NCBI GenBank assembly: GCA_017937865.1
Contig: JAGBCU010000025.1
Span: 1-34,071, forward strand
Reading direction: 5' to 3'
Length of the DNA: 34,071 bases
Source of the DNA: Clostridia bacterium
GTDB lineage: Bacteria > Bacillota > Clostridia > Oscillospirales > Acutalibacteraceae
Of this stretch, positions 33,474-34,071 are shown in pieces. Positions within the stretch are counted from its first letter, which is position 1, and each line of letters starts with the position of its first letter. The translations under genes and the position numbers were made by a program. The notes below the pieces were generated by a model that ran no database searches, was not told the DNA's origin, and saw nothing but the letters and a program-made list of their open reading frames with translations.

Positions 33474-33502
33474 ATGATAGCACAGGGGAATTGTAAAAAC
33501 AA
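33474..33502 (-). promoter_or_regulatory. Promoter of the phosphodiesterase/isomerase pair
   Basis: On the minus strand TTGTTT (33497-33502), 17 nt, TATCAT (33474-33479), with TGC before the -10 (extended -10). It lies next to the composite repeat that starts at ~33529. Confidence 0.6.
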
Positions 33503-33718
33503 CTGTTATTTTAGAGATGTCAGTCGCCGGTCTCCGGATTCCGGATACCAGATTCCGGATACCAGTAGCTTCGCGGGGAGCAAATTATTTATTAATAGAA
33601 CAAATTTACAAAGGCTGTTTACCTTCCTTCGAAGGAAGGGGGACCGCCTTGATTTACACTTACTCATTAATATTAAGTTTTAAGCGTGCCTATAAATAAC
33701 TTTTACAACAAAGTTTAA

Positions 33719-34029
33719 CGGGCGGTGGAAAGTTCTCTACGCGACAAAGGAGCGTAGTTGAAGCGTTAGATTCAAATGCAGTAAACAGACTGTTATGAGA
33801 TACCAAAAAAGAACAACTGTAAGGAACATCCCTCTGGGTGTTCCGTGAAAATAATTTCACCCATACAACAAATTGTGACGGTAAACCGATTGCTCCCAAA
33901 CGGAACGGGCAAAAGCCACGTTCCCTACAATGTACTAACTATATTTATTGTTTCAGGTAAGTTTGTGTCAATGAAACCTGCGGTTTCACGACGTTCGGGA
34001 TCTCACGTCGGGTACCACCCACCGCCCCG
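33719..34029. ncRNA. Candidate ~300-nt structured RNA element (copy 2)
   Basis: Closing helix GGGCGGTGG (33720-33728) with CCACCGCCC (34019-34027). The core 33737-34010 has the same 274-nt length as 6437-6710. Near-invariant blocks include CTACGCGACAAAGGAGCGTA, AACTGTAAGGAACATCCC, ACGTTCCCTAC and GGTAAGTTTGTGTCAATGAA. Hairpin CAGT/ACTG here replaces GTTAG/CTAAC of copy 1. It is followed by 14 nt and then hairpin A (34044 onwards), whereas in copy 1 hairpin A precedes the core. Confidence 0.6.
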
Positions 34030-34043
34030 AATTAGTAATTAAT

Positions 34044-34071
34044 AAAGGATAGTATATTCACACGGAATATA
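34044..34071. repeat. Hairpin A, copy 3 (cut by window end)
   Basis: AAAGGATAGTATATT, loop CACACGG, then AATATA at the last base. The rest of the right arm (CTATCCTTT) is expected just beyond the window, by analogy with 6367-6403. Confidence 0.7.

Larger units (their letters stand above)
33529..34071. repeat. Composite repeat (locus 4), cut by the window end
   Basis: Two exact 14-bp units GATTCCGGATACCA (33537-33550, 33551-33564) are followed by GCTTCGCGGGGAG. Then comes an end repeat AAAGGCTGTTTACC with the 18-nt palindrome CCTTCCTTCGAAGGAAGG (33622-33639) and GGGGGACCG (to 33646). After an ~75-nt AT-rich spacer come the second copy of the RNA core and hairpin A. The far terminal repeat must lie beyond 34071. 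No gene is seen in 33438-34071. Confidence 0.75.

Overview
The window looks like a low-GC, anaerobic Clostridia genome, most likely a gut-associated Oscillospiraceae/Ruminococcus-like bacterium. The evidence is a secreted protein with a C-terminal dockerin-like Ca-binding region, a single-chain pyruvate:ferredoxin oxidoreductase, AGGAG-type ribosome binding sites, TTG starts and an AT-rich codon bias. No rRNA, tRNA, CRISPR array, transposase or integrase gene was seen.

Layout. Bases 1-168 are the end of an intergenic composite repeat. 169-4503 (minus) is a probable two-gene unit: a TetR regulator followed by a 1199-aa GLUG-repeat/dockerin exoprotein. 4710-6158 (plus) is a divergent xylulokinase. 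6159-6975 is a gene-free composite repeat. 6976-10518 (minus) is pyruvate:ferredoxin oxidoreductase. 10859-13003 (plus) is a CBS/CorC membrane protein followed by a small exported anchored protein. 13004-13850 is a second gene-free composite repeat. 13851-31597 (minus) is a 16-gene capsule/exopolysaccharide operon. 31778-33437 (minus) is a frameshifted TIM-barrel sugar isomerase with a type I phosphodiesterase. 33438-34071 is a third composite repeat, cut by the window end.

The polysaccharide operon is read leftwards from a promoter near 31674-31702. It starts with a phosphoglycosyl transferase and contains six glycosyltransferases, an EpsG-like polymerase, a Wzx flippase, a pyruvyl transferase with an Fe-S F420-hydrogenase-beta-like partner, an HpcH/HpaI-type aldolase, and the CapE-CapF-CapG set that makes UDP-N-acetyl-L-fucosamine. 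The last gene, capG, is interrupted by an in-frame TAA. A second CapF-like gene lacks the cupin half.

The most unusual content is intergenic. Four loci (1-168; 6160-6900; 13007-13635; 33529-34071) carry one modular repeat family. The modules recur in a fixed order: short-word tandem repeats, a terminator-like hairpin, about 50-bp terminal inverted repeats with internal covarying hairpins, a hairpin with a conserved CACACGR loop, and in two loci a ~300-nt core that looks like a structured RNA. The two cores have the same length between anchor motifs and share stems. Relative to their conserved flank they lie in opposite orientations, with the breakpoint exactly at an inner inverted repeat. A third locus carries a short hairpin instead of the core. 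Nothing in the window encodes an enzyme to move or invert it. I could not match the RNA to a known class from memory.
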